64,000 nucleotides of DNA from Zavarzinia compransoris. GTDB taxonomy: Bacteria > Pseudomonadota > Alphaproteobacteria > Zavarziniales > Zavarziniaceae. The notes beneath the pieces were generated by a model, which saw nothing but the letters and a program-made list of their open reading frames with translations, searched no databases and was not told the DNA's origin. Every line of letters begins with the position of its first letter. The stretch's first letter is position 1. The position numbers and the translations under genes were made by a program. Location: contig NZ_QGLF01000006.1 of the NCBI RefSeq assembly GCF_003173055.1, positions 332 through 64,331 on the forward strand, given 5' to 3'. This document shows positions 10,601 to 18,899 of this stretch, piece by piece.

Positions 10601-11462
10601 TCAGCACGGTAAACAGGGGCGGCCGGCCCCAGGCCGATTGAGCGCCGCCGATCGCCGCCGGGCCGGACCAGTCGGTGTTCCCGAACATCGTCCGCAGGCC
10701 ATCTTCGGAAAAATTGCCCGCCCGCAGCGTCTGGGCCACGGCGACATTGAGTTTCGCCGAGCGCGATCGAAGGATCAGGGCCTTCAGAGCATCGAGGTCG
10801 ACATCCTGCCGGTCGCCGATCGCGGCAAGGCATTCCGCGTCGCGCCGCGACAACCGAAGCTCCCAGAACGAGCGCTGAATGGTGGCGACCCTGTCCTGGT
10901 CGTCGGGGATGGCGCCAGCCGCCTGGACCAGCGGTGCGTCCACCTGCCTGCCCACCACGCCCGCCAGCAGAGCCCGCTCGATAAAGCCGCGGAATGCCGT
11001 GTGGACGTCGTCCGGTGCAAAATAGCCAAGGCTCAGCAGGCGGCGCGGACGGACGAACGTCGCCGAGGGACGGAACGGAAGGCGGCCGAGAAAGATCTGA
11101 TAGTCATAGCCGGCACTGCCGCCGGCCTGGAACAGGGCCGTTCCCACCACCAGTTCCACTGCCGCGCCGTCGGCCGCGGCCTCCACCTGTTCGAAGGCAC
11201 GATCCAGAAAGGTGGTGCCCGCCTCGACCACGGCAACCCAGGCCGCGGTCTCGGCAGCCATCACCACGGCGCTGCCGAGGCTGCGGGTGAAACGAACCGA
11301 AACCTGCGGCGGTATCGCCCCCTCCAGCGCGGCGCCGAGGTCGTCGTCGCCGCCAGCGACGATGCAGGCAACGTTGTAGCCCTGGTTGGCGGCCGAAATA
11401 ATGGTCGCCAAAACACGATCAAAAACAACTGCACCCGAAATAACGATTACAAAATTGGACAT
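7617..11462 (-). CDS. Multidomain glycosyltransferase: two GT2 domains plus hexapeptide acyltransferase
   Basis: This 1281-residue protein appears to combine several activities. Residues ~1-270 look like a degenerate GT-A domain. Residues ~283-500 are a GT2 domain (FTVLIATFNAAEDL, IVLDGASRDKT) whose DxD position reads GAGDC. Residues ~588-830 are a second GT2 domain (ISFVLPSYNVG, VVDDGSTD, FVDSDDF as DxD). Residues ~960-1060 have a beta-sandwich look. Residues ~1080-1255 are a left-handed beta-helix acyltransferase (repeated IGDG-type hexapeptides, MDSNAH with the likely catalytic His, and VVGGNPAQVL at the end). A GGAGGGG-like Shine-Dalgarno precedes the ATG. It probably adds sugars and an acetyl group to the surface glycan in the cytoplasm. 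Confidence 0.85.
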   Translation of the reverse strand: MSNFVIVISGAVVFDRVLATIISAANQGYNVACIVAGGDDDLGAALEGAIPPQVSVRFTRSLGSAVVMAAETAAWVAVVEAGTTFLDRAFEQVEAAADGAAVELVVGTALFQAGGSAGYDYQIFLGRLPFRPSATFVRPRRLLSLGYFAPDDVHTAFRGFIERALLAGVVGRQVDAPLVQAAGAIPDDQDRVATIQRSFWELRLSRRDAECLAAIGDRQDVDLDALKALILRSRSAKLNVAVAQTLRAGNFSEDGLRTMFGNTDWSGPAAIGGAQSAWGRPPLFTVLIATFNAAEDLPATLQSIRDQARDDIECIVLDGASRDKTLEIAAASSDVVTQFISQRDKGLYDALNRGLAMARGTLIGIVGAGDCYLPGALDAVAEKYYQTGADVVGGQTIERATGGRINKRQDEPWGLNAFISGGPVGHNGMFATRKAYDEVGRFELVYPMAEDTRWMHRAIHAGRTFAYVAQPVVLFPLTGMSNNNPDLIWEEAHALIKQNFPLINIEREDALTLLFAARGWKEPEVAKPVIAKYDHLPLNVSTAMALKARNVPRETMLDVFSGIKWDEIEELYKKNGLRFFGRTPEKAPLISFVLPSYNVGKFLGRCISSILCQDMEDLELIVVDDGSTDYTAAVARAFAALDGRVRIVTQANQGPSQARLSGLLDCRSDYVWFVDSDDFLRDDCLTRIARILQEARPDAYKVNFAYIDEHENISNQSVANPRYSGFLYHPARSEQIFASLAPWNAQAWRFIIRRDVIETNHLTFPVGYYYEDHQFALNLVARLNVIFVDPAVGYYYRIRSGSISTVRSRKLFDFLHVRRLCLDFLAKEGLLERMPAISVTYLMPTPFIQVQVPEDLRQEFVRAVLADMNEQERKVWRLSAGNDDLALLNELAPDWIAALPDAEAAAWRRLATFAERDLLNNVSPEAAVHPLSSTIRPHQVGGLHDVEDGTSIDGAPARFMWSRGHDVVFRVNPAGMTQPVLQLRYRNVIHGQVLTIETDNFIQIVPCMATDIAQPHAFSVPLNASLDQTLVHVRIERAQQMDSRNLGLIFEAFDLIDGGLEQHIAPPVRKSHAAIDAGRNSRVGGAHVDVRNYRENRPYLRVGDNCDISGTYVFERGCGQITIGDGTSIGGHCLLICSQPEGIHIGRNTMLSWDVVVMDSNAHSLDRGLRENDPTDWLTGSTVGSLGAFKNWYDVAAGPVRIGDGVWIGFGTTIMKGVTIGDGAIVASQSVVTKDVPPYCVVGGNPAQVLSRRDDIMLLQNERKEARFPKVPLPEVSFSKR

Positions 11463-11625
11463 AAAAACCCCTCCGAATTCAAAAGCCCGACTGGGTGAAA
11501 ATGAATTGCTGGCAAAAGCGAATTTTTACCGTCGCCCAAGGCCAGCTCGCAATCACTACCGCGTCGCCCCCCGCCTTCATATGCCAGCCCCGCATCGACC
11601 ATCATTTCGGCGATCGGAGCCGGCC

Positions 11626-12591
11626 TTACCCCAGCCGCAGCTCCTCGTCTGGCTGCGTCATATACCAACGATAGGTCTGCTCGATGCCCTGCTCCAAGGT
11701 GACCTGGGCCTTCCAGCCGAGCTTCGCCATGCGGTCGACATTCATCAACTTCTGCGGCGCGCCATCGGGCTTTGCGGTATCGAACAGGATCTCACCGGCA
11801 AACCCGGTCACGCGGGCGATCGTCTCGGCCAATTGACGGATGGTCACGTCGACGCCGCAGCCGACATTCAGGTGGCTGAGCATCGGCCGCGTCTCGCGAC
11901 GATAGATGTCGTGGTCGAGATCCATCACGAAGAGGCTGGCATCCGCCATGTCATCGACATACATCAGCTCGCGCCGCGGGGTCCCGGTCCCCCAGATCAC
12001 CACTTCCCGACGCCCGTCCCGGACCGCCTCGTGAAAGCGCCGGATCAGGGCCGGCACCACATGGCTTTTCTCGGGATGGAAATTGTCGCCCGGCCCGTAG
12101 AGATTGGTCGGCATCACCGAACGGTAGTCGCGGCCATATTGCCGGTTATAGCTCTCGCAAAGTTTGATGCCGGCAATCTTGGCGATCGCATAGGGCTCGT
12201 TCGTCGGCTCCAGCGGACCCGTCAGCAGGGCCTCTTCCGTCATCGGCTGAGGTGCGAGCTTTGGGTAGATACACGAAGAGCCGAGCTGCAACAGCCGCTG
12301 CACCCCGGTGGCATGAGCCTGATGAATGACGTTGCATTCGATCATCAGGTTCTCGTAGATGAATTCGGCGGGATAGTCGTTGTTGGCCAATATCCCGCCA
12401 ACCTTGGCCGCGGCCAGGATGACGATGTCCGGCCTGACATCCTGAAGGAAATTGCCGACGGCCGATTGGTCCTTCAGGTCGAGCTCGCGGCTCGACCGGG
12501 TGATCAGCTCGTCGGCGCCGCGATCCTGCAGCTTCCGCAGGATCGCCCCCCCAACCATGCCTCTATGGCCCGCGACATAGATCCGCGCCAC
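11626..12591 (-). CDS. fcl: GDP-L-fucose synthase
   Basis: This enzyme converts GDP-4-keto-6-deoxy-mannose to GDP-L-fucose (epimerase/reductase, NADPH) in the cytoplasm. The protein has 321 residues starting at a GTG, giving [17 protein letters not shown], the family's N-terminal cofactor motif. GSSCIYP and the YxxxK in EPYAIAK are the catalytic elements; [21 protein letters not shown] and [11 protein letters not shown] are typical of WcaG/Fcl. The frame is open further upstream, but the residues there overlap gmd and have no similarity. GTG at 12591 lies 2 nt past the gmd stop, which fixes the start. It acts directly after Gmd in the same pathway. Confidence 0.93.
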   Translation of the reverse strand: MARIYVAGHRGMVGGAILRKLQDRGADELITRSSRELDLKDQSAVGNFLQDVRPDIVILAAAKVGGILANNDYPAEFIYENLMIECNVIHQAHATGVQRLLQLGSSCIYPKLAPQPMTEEALLTGPLEPTNEPYAIAKIAGIKLCESYNRQYGRDYRSVMPTNLYGPGDNFHPEKSHVVPALIRRFHEAVRDGRREVVIWGTGTPRRELMYVDDMADASLFVMDLDHDIYRRETRPMLSHLNVGCGVDVTIRQLAETIARVTGFAGEILFDTAKPDGAPQKLMNVDRMAKLGWKAQVTLEQGIEQTYRWYMTQPDEELRLG

Positions 12592-12593
12592 GG

Positions 12594-13715
12594 TCAGAAC
12601 TCCATGCTGAGGGGAAGGTGCAGTCCATGCTTGTTGAGCAACGCGTGGCGCTGCGCCGCCTTCAGATCCTCGGCGACCATCTCCGCGCACATGTCGCGAA
12701 CGCTGATTTCCGGCACCCAGCCCAGTTTTTCCTTGGCCTTGGTCGGATCCCCGAGGAGGGTTTCGACTTCCGCCGGCCTGAAATAGCGCGCATCCACCTG
12801 GACGATTACATCGCCGACGTTGACGGCAGGAGCCAGGTTGCCGCTCTTCGCCACGACCCGCCCGATCTCGTTCTCCCCTTCGCCGGAAAACTCCAGGGTC
12901 AAGCCGAGATCTTCCGCCGCCCAATGGATGAATTGCCGGACCGAATGCTGGACCCCGGTCGCGATCACGAAATCTTCGGGCGTCTCCTGCTGCAACATCA
13001 TCCATTGCATCCGGACGTAGTCGCGCGCATGACCCCAGTCGCGAAGACTGTCGAGGTTGCCCATGTAGAGGCACCGCTCGAGCCCGATGGCGATGTTACT
13101 CAAGCCGCGCGTAATCTTTCGGGTAACGAAAGTCTCGCCGCGGCGGGGCGACTCGTGATTGAAGAGGATGCCGTTGCAGGCATACATGCCATAGGCTTCA
13201 CGATAGTTGACCGTGATCCAATAGGCATAGAGCTTGGCCACCGCATAGGGGCTGCGCGGATAGAACGGGGTCGTTTCCCGCTGCGGGATTTCCTGCACCA
13301 GGCCGTAGAGTTCGGAAGTCGAGGCTTGATAGAAGCGGGTCTTCTTCTCGAGCTTGAGGAAGCGGATCGCTTCCAATACGCGCAGGGCGCCTATGGCGTC
13401 CACATCCGCGGTATACTCGGGAGCCTCGAACGACACGGCCACGTGGGACTGGGCGCCGAGGTTATACACCTCGTCCGGCTGCACCTCGGAGATCACCCGG
13501 GTCAGATTGGAAGTGTCTGACAGGTCGCCATAGTGCAGATGCAGGCGCGCGTTCCCGGAGTGCGGGTCTTCATAAATATGGTCAATACGCTGAGTATTAA
13601 AAAGCGACGCCCTGCGTTTTATGCCATGAACCTGATAGCCCCTTTCCAGTAGAAACTCAGCAAGATAGGAACCATCTTGCCCGCCAATGCCAGTAATAAG
13701 AGCTGTCTTGCTCAT
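12594..13715 (-). CDS. gmd: GDP-mannose 4,6-dehydratase
   Basis: This 373-residue NADP-dependent dehydratase converts GDP-mannose to GDP-4-keto-6-deoxy-mannose, the precursor of GDP-fucose and relatives. Motifs visible: [19 protein letters not shown] at the N-terminus, [38 protein letters not shown] containing the YxxxK, and [16 protein letters not shown]. The length is standard. GGAGA lies just before the ATG. It is followed after 2 nt by fcl, forming a two-gene unit. Its upstream side abuts a decayed stretch with an IS3 remnant, so it is probably the first gene of its transcript. Confidence 0.96.
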   Translation of the reverse strand: MSKTALITGIGGQDGSYLAEFLLERGYQVHGIKRRASLFNTQRIDHIYEDPHSGNARLHLHYGDLSDTSNLTRVISEVQPDEVYNLGAQSHVAVSFEAPEYTADVDAIGALRVLEAIRFLKLEKKTRFYQASTSELYGLVQEIPQRETTPFYPRSPYAVAKLYAYWITVNYREAYGMYACNGILFNHESPRRGETFVTRKITRGLSNIAIGLERCLYMGNLDSLRDWGHARDYVRMQWMMLQQETPEDFVIATGVQHSVRQFIHWAAEDLGLTLEFSGEGENEIGRVVAKSGNLAPAVNVGDVIVQVDARYFRPAEVETLLGDPTKAKEKLGWVPEISVRDMCAEMVAEDLKAAQRHALLNKHGLHLPLSMEF

Positions 13716-14404
13716 GATAATCTCCGGGAAAACCCTATAGTAAGGCGTGTATTCTGGTCAGAACAGGAACGTCGGAACAAGCGGCACCACCCCATGCCAC
13801 TGTTCCTCGATATCGGCGGCACTGTCGCCCATACAACCGGAATATCTTCGGACATACGAAGCATGCCCCTAAAAGGGAAGGAAAATACGCTGCATTTTAT
13901 GCGGCGCAGCGAACCAATACGGCTTCATGCAGCTATAGAAATCATGCTGCGGAGTCAATAGCACCGAGATTCCCCAACTTTCCGCGGCAACGCAACATGC
14001 AACGGCGCCATCCAATTCGTCAAGGGGAAGAAAAAACAGGATTCTGAACCGCGCCGGTTCTGTCGGAGGCCAATCCTTTTGAGAGGATATGGCGATGACG
14101 AGCGAGACGACGATGAAGTTTTCCCCTGAGATGCGTGCCCGAGCGGTGCGCATGGTGCCGTAGCACGAAGGGAAACGTCCCTCCCCTCGTGCAGGGCGGC
14201 CAAGATCGGCAGCGCGGCCGGCGATGTTGAAGTCCGGCGGAAGGCGCAGGATCCCGAAACGGGGCCAGGCGAAGGATATCCTGCGCAAGCTATCGGCTTA
14301 TCTTGCCCCGGCGGAACTCGGCCGCCGGGGCAAGCCGCGATCGGCGGCGGCGCATCCGCGGCGCAGGCCAAAGCCGGCCCCCGTCCGCGCACCGGCACCG
14401 GCCG
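13716..14404. other. Gene-poor junction between gmd and the next operon
   Basis: This 689-bp stretch separates gmd/fcl from the coupled glycosyltransferase trio. The first ~370 bp (13716-14088) show no coding potential that I trust and have lower GC than the flanks; they probably contain the gmd promoter. The rest holds the IS3 OrfA remnant at 14089-14337. Its decayed nature and composition suggest a recombination scar between two blocks of the locus. Confidence 0.6.
14089..14337 (+). pseudogene. IS3-family transposase OrfA remnant
   Basis: An ATG with a preceding GAGAGGA opens MAMTSETTMKFSPEMRARAVRM, which matches the start of IS3-type OrfA proteins (usually MKYSPEVRERAVRMV...). An in-frame TAG at 14161-14163 interrupts it. 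Further on in the same frame, QAKDILRKLSAYLAPAELGR matches the usual OrfA C-terminus (ANEILRKASAYFAQAELDR). The middle, which should carry the helix-turn-helix and leucine zipper, is missing or unrecognisable, and no OrfB follows. I see no terminal inverted repeats. It is therefore a dead fragment that marks a past insertion. Confidence 0.72.
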
Positions 14405-15553
14405 TCAGTCTCGCCGGGGCGTCAGGGTGACGCCGCTGACCGCGATCGACAGCCGGCGCTCGTCGCCCGCGATCCGAGTTTCGTTCAGGCCGGTCAACGC
14501 AATCATGCATATCCCCGGCAGCCAAGCCTTGCCGACGACGACCCGCCTCGGGCCATGCTCATGCCGGAAGGCGACCGGCTTGCCATTGACCAGCACCCGC
14601 GCATCGAGTCCGAAGGCACCGGGCATTTCCGAGTAGATGTGGATTTCGATCGTGTGGTGGCCGGCCGCGGTCGGCTCCACCAGAAAGGCGGCGCTTCGCT
14701 CGCTGCAGGCCCAGCGCCATATCGTGCTGGCCGTGCGCTCGATACCCGACAGGCCATGGGTCGCGAGAAAACGGTCGACACCGATATGCTGGTGCCGATA
14801 AACGCCCGCAGGCGCGGTATCGAAGACGTGAAGAGGTGACGGGACGGCCGGGTGCAGACGGTTTTCAGTCGCCCAGCTCAACTCCACGGCCGCAGCCAGA
14901 TCCTCGCGACAGCGGGCCGGCACCGCGACCCAGACCATTTCGTCCGAGCCGCCGTCGGACACCGTTTCGGCCGGGGCGGCCAGCCAGCTGTAACGGCCCA
15001 CGCCCCGCAGGATGGCGAACGCGCCGTCGATCTCGTTGCGGCGGCAAGTTCCGCGGAACAGCACAATGGGCTGATATTCGCGGATCGCCTCGATCGCGGT
15101 CGAAAGCTGGCGCGATTGTAGCGCATAATGTCCTATCGACAGCAGGCCGCAGGAAACCAGGTCGCGCATTGCCTGGCCGAGCGTATTGGTTTGCCATGTT
15201 TCGCTTCGATCGACTTCGTAGGCGGCACTGAAAAATCCATTGCCGACCGCCATCATTCTGGCGTCCGGGCCGATCACGGTACTGCCCGCCAGGGCATTGA
15301 ACTCCCGCTGTTCGATATCCAGGCCGAAATGCTTGAGGTCGGCCAGATATTCCATGGGGACGGCTTTCACGCACCGCCCCGGGGCCGCCCCCGCCAGCAA
15401 TTCAGTCAGACGACCGGAAATGCCGTCATACTCGACGATCAGTTCGCGGGCGGCGGCACAGCGCCGAAAGACGGCCGCAAACGCCTGGAGCGGCCACCGC
15501 GCTTCAGCGCGGCGCCCGGCACCGACGTCGTCCAGGGGGCCAAGCGCGCTCAT
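14405..15553 (-). CDS. Protein of unknown function with C-terminal beta-sandwich-like domain
   Basis: This 382-residue protein starts at an ATG that overlaps the stop of the upstream glycosyltransferase (ATGA); the open frame extends further upstream only as antisense-like, Arg-rich sequence. No signal peptide or membrane helix is evident. Residues ~1-265 match nothing I recognise. Residues ~280-380 look like a beta-sandwich (IWRWACSERSAAFLVEP, ARVLVNGKPVAF, RRVVVGKAWLPG, RLSIAVSGVTL) and resemble the C-terminal part of the hydrolase-like protein at 30373-31746. It is the last gene of the coupled trio, so a role tied to those transferases is likely but unspecified. Confidence 0.6.
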   Translation of the reverse strand: MSALGPLDDVGAGRRAEARWPLQAFAAVFRRCAAARELIVEYDGISGRLTELLAGAAPGRCVKAVPMEYLADLKHFGLDIEQREFNALAGSTVIGPDARMMAVGNGFFSAAYEVDRSETWQTNTLGQAMRDLVSCGLLSIGHYALQSRQLSTAIEAIREYQPIVLFRGTCRRNEIDGAFAILRGVGRYSWLAAPAETVSDGGSDEMVWVAVPARCREDLAAAVELSWATENRLHPAVPSPLHVFDTAPAGVYRHQHIGVDRFLATHGLSGIERTASTIWRWACSERSAAFLVEPTAAGHHTIEIHIYSEMPGAFGLDARVLVNGKPVAFRHEHGPRRVVVGKAWLPGICMIALTGLNETRIAGDERRLSIAVSGVTLTPRRD

Positions 15554-17424
15554 CGGGCGATATCGAGGGCCGGCAAAGGGGCGAAGCCGACGAAATGCTG
15601 GTCCAGCAGGTTGCCGCCGGCAAAGCAGGCATCGGAGCCGCGGACCGCTATGACGGAGGATTCGACAGCGGCGGCGGGAACGGCGGCACCGGCAGTGACG
15701 ATCTCGCTGAAATGATTGCTGTAGTGCCTGATCTGGAAGCCGAAACGGGCCATGCCCGCCTCGAGCGCGAGCCGCTCCGGATGCGCCGCCTCTGCCATCT
15801 CGTCGCTGCGCAGATTGACGATGAGCAAGGCCCCCATCGGCAATCGTCGCCGGCACCCGTCCATCCACGCGTCGAACCGCCCCATGAAGTCGCTGGCCTC
15901 CAGGTCGAGCAAGGCGATCTCTGCTCGTTCGCCGTCGTCGCCGGCCAGAAACGCCTCGATCGAGAGCGCCTCCAGGCCTTCCGTCCAGCCAAAGCTCTCC
16001 CGAGCCAGACGGGCAGCCAGGGCATTGTCACTGATCACCGCCAGCCGTCCGGCGCCGCCGAGCGGCAGATACAGTTCGCGCCACCACATGGTCCCCACCG
16101 CCCGCTCCGGCGCCATTCTCTGGGCGAGGGCGGCGGCCTGATCCTCGATGCGCCGGCGCGCGATCTTGGGAAGAGAGGCGACGGGGGCGGACCAGCCGGG
16201 AGCGCTGGCGGCCACCGGAAACAGCGTTTTCTCGATCATCGCCACATATTGTTCGGCGACCCTGTCGAGATCGAGCACCCGCTCGCCCATGGCGGCGGCA
16301 TTCCGCTCGTAGAAGCGCCGAAGGTCCGGTTTGTCGATCAAGCTCTGAAGGCGCCAGGTGACGCCTTCCGCGTTCATCTCGTCGATCGGGATCTTGAGGC
16401 TGACATCGTCCGGCAGCTCGGCAAAGGCGCCGATGTCGGTGACCAGACTGCAGCATCCGATGGCAATGCCGTTGCAAAGCGCGCCCGAGGTTTCACCGAC
16501 GGAGGGATAGCGCAGGTTGACCAGGATGTCGCAGGCCGCCAGATATGCGAACATGTCGTCGCTGTGCACATAGCCGCGCAGGGTTACATGGCTCGCCAGG
16601 TCCAGCCGCTCGATGTCGGCGACCAGATCGTATTCCTCCGGGCGCAGCTCGCCGACCACGATCAGATGGGCGCGGCGTCCCGAACGGCGCACGGCCGCCA
16701 GGGCTTCCAGCACGAGGTCCAGGCGCTTGCTTCTGGTCACGAAGCCGAGGGCCAGGATCTGAACATCTTCGGAGACGAGGCCGAGCTGCGCACGGGCGCG
16801 CAGCCGCGCGCCGTAGCGGTCGCCGATATAGGGGCTGGCCCGTTCGTGGTAAGGGTGCGGCAGTACGAAGACCGGCTTGTGCGGGGGCAAGGCGGTGAGG
16901 CGAAGCCTGCCCGTGCGCGAATGGGTCACGGTGCCGATGGAATGCCGCACCACCCAGGGCAGGAAGCTCAGTTCGGTATAATGGGCCGCACTGCGCCCGT
17001 TCCCCCTGCGCTGGTCATCGACGAGCGCTTCGCCCTTTGCGCCGTAGCATTCGAACATGAGGTCGCGGTAGCTGCGCCCGTCAGCGCCGCGCCGCAGGGA
17101 AAGATCGAACAAGTGATGCAGGGAAAGATCGTGAACCGTGGTCAGCCCCGGCCTGGCCGCCATCGCCGGCAGCATATAGACATGATCGGGATTGTTGCCG
17201 AGCTGGTAGAGATGGCCGGCCCCCGCAAAGCTGGCATCGTAATGCCGGTATTCGGTCATCGTGAGGGTGGGCCTCGCAATCGCGGGCACCGGGGCTGAAT
17301 CGTCAATGACCGCATAGATATCGAAGGCATCGCCGAGGGCCGGCAGGAACGCCTCGGTATAGCCTGCGATGCCGTTCCGAAGCGGCGGCAGCGGCGAAAA
17401 CAACGCCACGGCTTTGCGCGTCAT
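15550..17424 (-). CDS. GT4 glycosyltransferase fused to a C-terminal Rossmann-like domain
   Basis: This 624-residue protein starts at an ATG inside the stop of the preceding gene (ATGA); MTRKAVALFSPLPPLRNGIAGY is the proper N-terminus. Residues ~1-390 are GT-B/GT4: VQILALGFVTRSKRLDLVLEAL, VTLRGYVHSDDMFAYLAACD, and donor-site RYPSVGETSGALCNGIAIG. Residues ~440-600 have alternating strands and helices (GGAGRLAVISDNALA, ALLDLEASDFMGRFDAWMDG, GALLIVNLR) that could be a degenerate methyltransferase-like fold, though no SAM motif is clear. The N-terminal module closely resembles the middle module of the triple GT at 22432-26199. Confidence 0.75.
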   Translation of the reverse strand: MTRKAVALFSPLPPLRNGIAGYTEAFLPALGDAFDIYAVIDDSAPVPAIARPTLTMTEYRHYDASFAGAGHLYQLGNNPDHVYMLPAMAARPGLTTVHDLSLHHLFDLSLRRGADGRSYRDLMFECYGAKGEALVDDQRRGNGRSAAHYTELSFLPWVVRHSIGTVTHSRTGRLRLTALPPHKPVFVLPHPYHERASPYIGDRYGARLRARAQLGLVSEDVQILALGFVTRSKRLDLVLEALAAVRRSGRRAHLIVVGELRPEEYDLVADIERLDLASHVTLRGYVHSDDMFAYLAACDILVNLRYPSVGETSGALCNGIAIGCCSLVTDIGAFAELPDDVSLKIPIDEMNAEGVTWRLQSLIDKPDLRRFYERNAAAMGERVLDLDRVAEQYVAMIEKTLFPVAASAPGWSAPVASLPKIARRRIEDQAAALAQRMAPERAVGTMWWRELYLPLGGAGRLAVISDNALAARLARESFGWTEGLEALSIEAFLAGDDGERAEIALLDLEASDFMGRFDAWMDGCRRRLPMGALLIVNLRSDEMAEAAHPERLALEAGMARFGFQIRHYSNHFSEIVTAGAAVPAAAVESSVIAVRGSDACFAGGNLLDQHFVGFAPLPALDIAR

Positions 17425-18563
17425 TCCGGGCGCCCCCCCGCGCCGCCGTGGGCGCGGGCTTTGGCCAGGATCACATCGAAGGCGGCAATCTGGGTTCGCA
17501 TATACTTCGTATAGACACTGCGGGACGCAAGGCGAAGAGCATCGAGCGCCCCCGGGCGCGACAGTCCAGCCAGCATCTCGACCGCATCGTCGACCGTCTT
17601 GCAAAGATGGGCGGGCGTATCGCTGAAGATACCGCACATGCCGCTGCCGGTGGACACTAGCGGCATACCGAACGAAAGAGCTTCCACGTTCTTGATCTTG
17701 AGGCCAGTGCCACTGATGTTCGGATTGACCACGACATCGATATCCCGATAGAAGGCGACGGCATCGTCAACATATCCGACCGCTTCGAATGCAGCAATGT
17801 CGGGCGGCAGATGGCGGCAGATCTCGCCGGCAACGACGAAGCGGAGCCCCAGGGCAGCGACCTCCCTCCGGGATGCGGCTTCGATCAGGCGGGTCAGGGA
17901 CAGGCGATTGCTCGGGTTGCCGCTGGCGATATAGCCGATCCGGAGCACGCCGTCTTCCCGCCGCCGCGGCTGCAGGAAATTCTCCGGCAGGATGTGGCCC
18001 AGGGTCGCGACCTCGCGTTTGGTCCGCTGGCGCAGGACGTCCGCCTCCTCGTCCTGAATGGCCAGGACGAGACGCGCCCGATCGAGCCCGCGGGCTTCCT
18101 CTGCCGGGGTGGTGTAATACCAGGTGGGCGCGACCCCCTGTTCCTGAAGGGTATAGTGGCGGTCGCCGAAAAGGTCGTGCGTGTCGATAATTGTCAGAGT
18201 CTCGGGGTCGATCACTTCGCAGGCCGCCGACATCCAGACGTAATTCACGATGGCCAGGCTGAAGCGCCATTGCAATTGCAGGGTCTCGACCGCCCGGAGC
18301 AGCTCCGGCCCGCAAAAATCGTCCAGGGCATAGCCGTCGGGGGCCGTTGCCTTGATGCGGGTTTCGACGTCGACGAAGTGGACGTGGCGCCACCGGCGGG
18401 ACATGGCCCGGCGCTGGTCGTCGTTGACGCCCTCCAGGCCATAGTACAAAAAATGAATGGTGTAGCCGGCATATTCCAGCAATTCACACAGGCGACCGAC
18501 GCGGACCGAATTGCCCTGGCTGGATGGATCCGTGGCGATCGGAGAAATGACAAGCGCACGCAT
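17421..18563 (-). CDS. GT4-type glycosyltransferase
   Basis: This 380-residue GT-B protein opens MRALVISPIATDPSSQGNSVR, with an N-terminal acceptor half up to ~195. The donor half contains GVLRIGYIASGNPSNRLSLTRLIEA, RFVVAGEICRHLP, VGYVDDAVAFYRDIDVVVNPNISGTG and LKIKNVEALSFGMPLVST, which is typical of GT4 proteins that use KxxE in place of E-x7-E. It is the first gene of a trio joined by ATGA overlaps, so all three products are probably made in fixed ratio. Substrates are unknown. A 336-bp gap upstream should hold the promoter. Confidence 0.78.
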   Translation of the reverse strand: MRALVISPIATDPSSQGNSVRVGRLCELLEYAGYTIHFLYYGLEGVNDDQRRAMSRRWRHVHFVDVETRIKATAPDGYALDDFCGPELLRAVETLQLQWRFSLAIVNYVWMSAACEVIDPETLTIIDTHDLFGDRHYTLQEQGVAPTWYYTTPAEEARGLDRARLVLAIQDEEADVLRQRTKREVATLGHILPENFLQPRRREDGVLRIGYIASGNPSNRLSLTRLIEAASRREVAALGLRFVVAGEICRHLPPDIAAFEAVGYVDDAVAFYRDIDVVVNPNISGTGLKIKNVEALSFGMPLVSTGSGMCGIFSDTPAHLCKTVDDAVEMLAGLSRPGALDALRLASRSVYTKYMRTQIAAFDVILAKARAHGGAGGRPE

Positions 18564-18899
18564 CCTCTACCCCCTCAGGGCATACCAATCGCCGGTGCTT
18601 TCTCTCTGGACCGATCGCCGATCAAGATCAGGGCGGAAATGTCCCAACGCGTTGCTCATTTCCGGTTTCCTGCCTTCCCCAGCACCAAATGACGGCGACG
18701 CAAAGCAATGATTCCGCGCCGCCGGCCGCCCCCATCATAGTCGCCGATCGTCCCGACGAACACCGGATGTTTGCTCCCGTCACTTGACGGGTGCGAGGCA
18801 AACCCGAACTTTTCAGGTTCGATTGTCCATCGCTGGCGCATGAATTCGTGTGAGGCCGGCCAGACCACCTTCCAGGGATACGATGCCCGCTGAAACCGT
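18564..18899. other. 336-bp intergenic region upstream of the glycosyltransferase trio
   Basis: The region lies between the kpsC stop and the GT4 start; both genes are on the minus strand. Short frames exist, but none has a ribosome-binding site, codon use or motif that I would defend. I see no hairpin with a T-run. It probably contains the promoter of the trio and the kpsC 3' UTR. Confidence 0.45.

Noticed and set aside
7974-11498. A 1174-codon open frame on the + strand opposite the GT2 fusion gene
   Set aside because: It is a shadow frame of high-GC coding DNA: composition rich in Arg/Asp/Gly, no motifs, and the minus-strand frame has clear GT2 and acyltransferase motifs.
13677-13961. A short + strand frame over the gmd start
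   Set aside because: It overlaps gmd antisense, has no ribosome-binding site and no similarity.
18656-18868. A 70-codon minus-strand frame in the gap before the GT trio
   Set aside because: No Shine-Dalgarno, no recognisable family; composition is compatible with chance.
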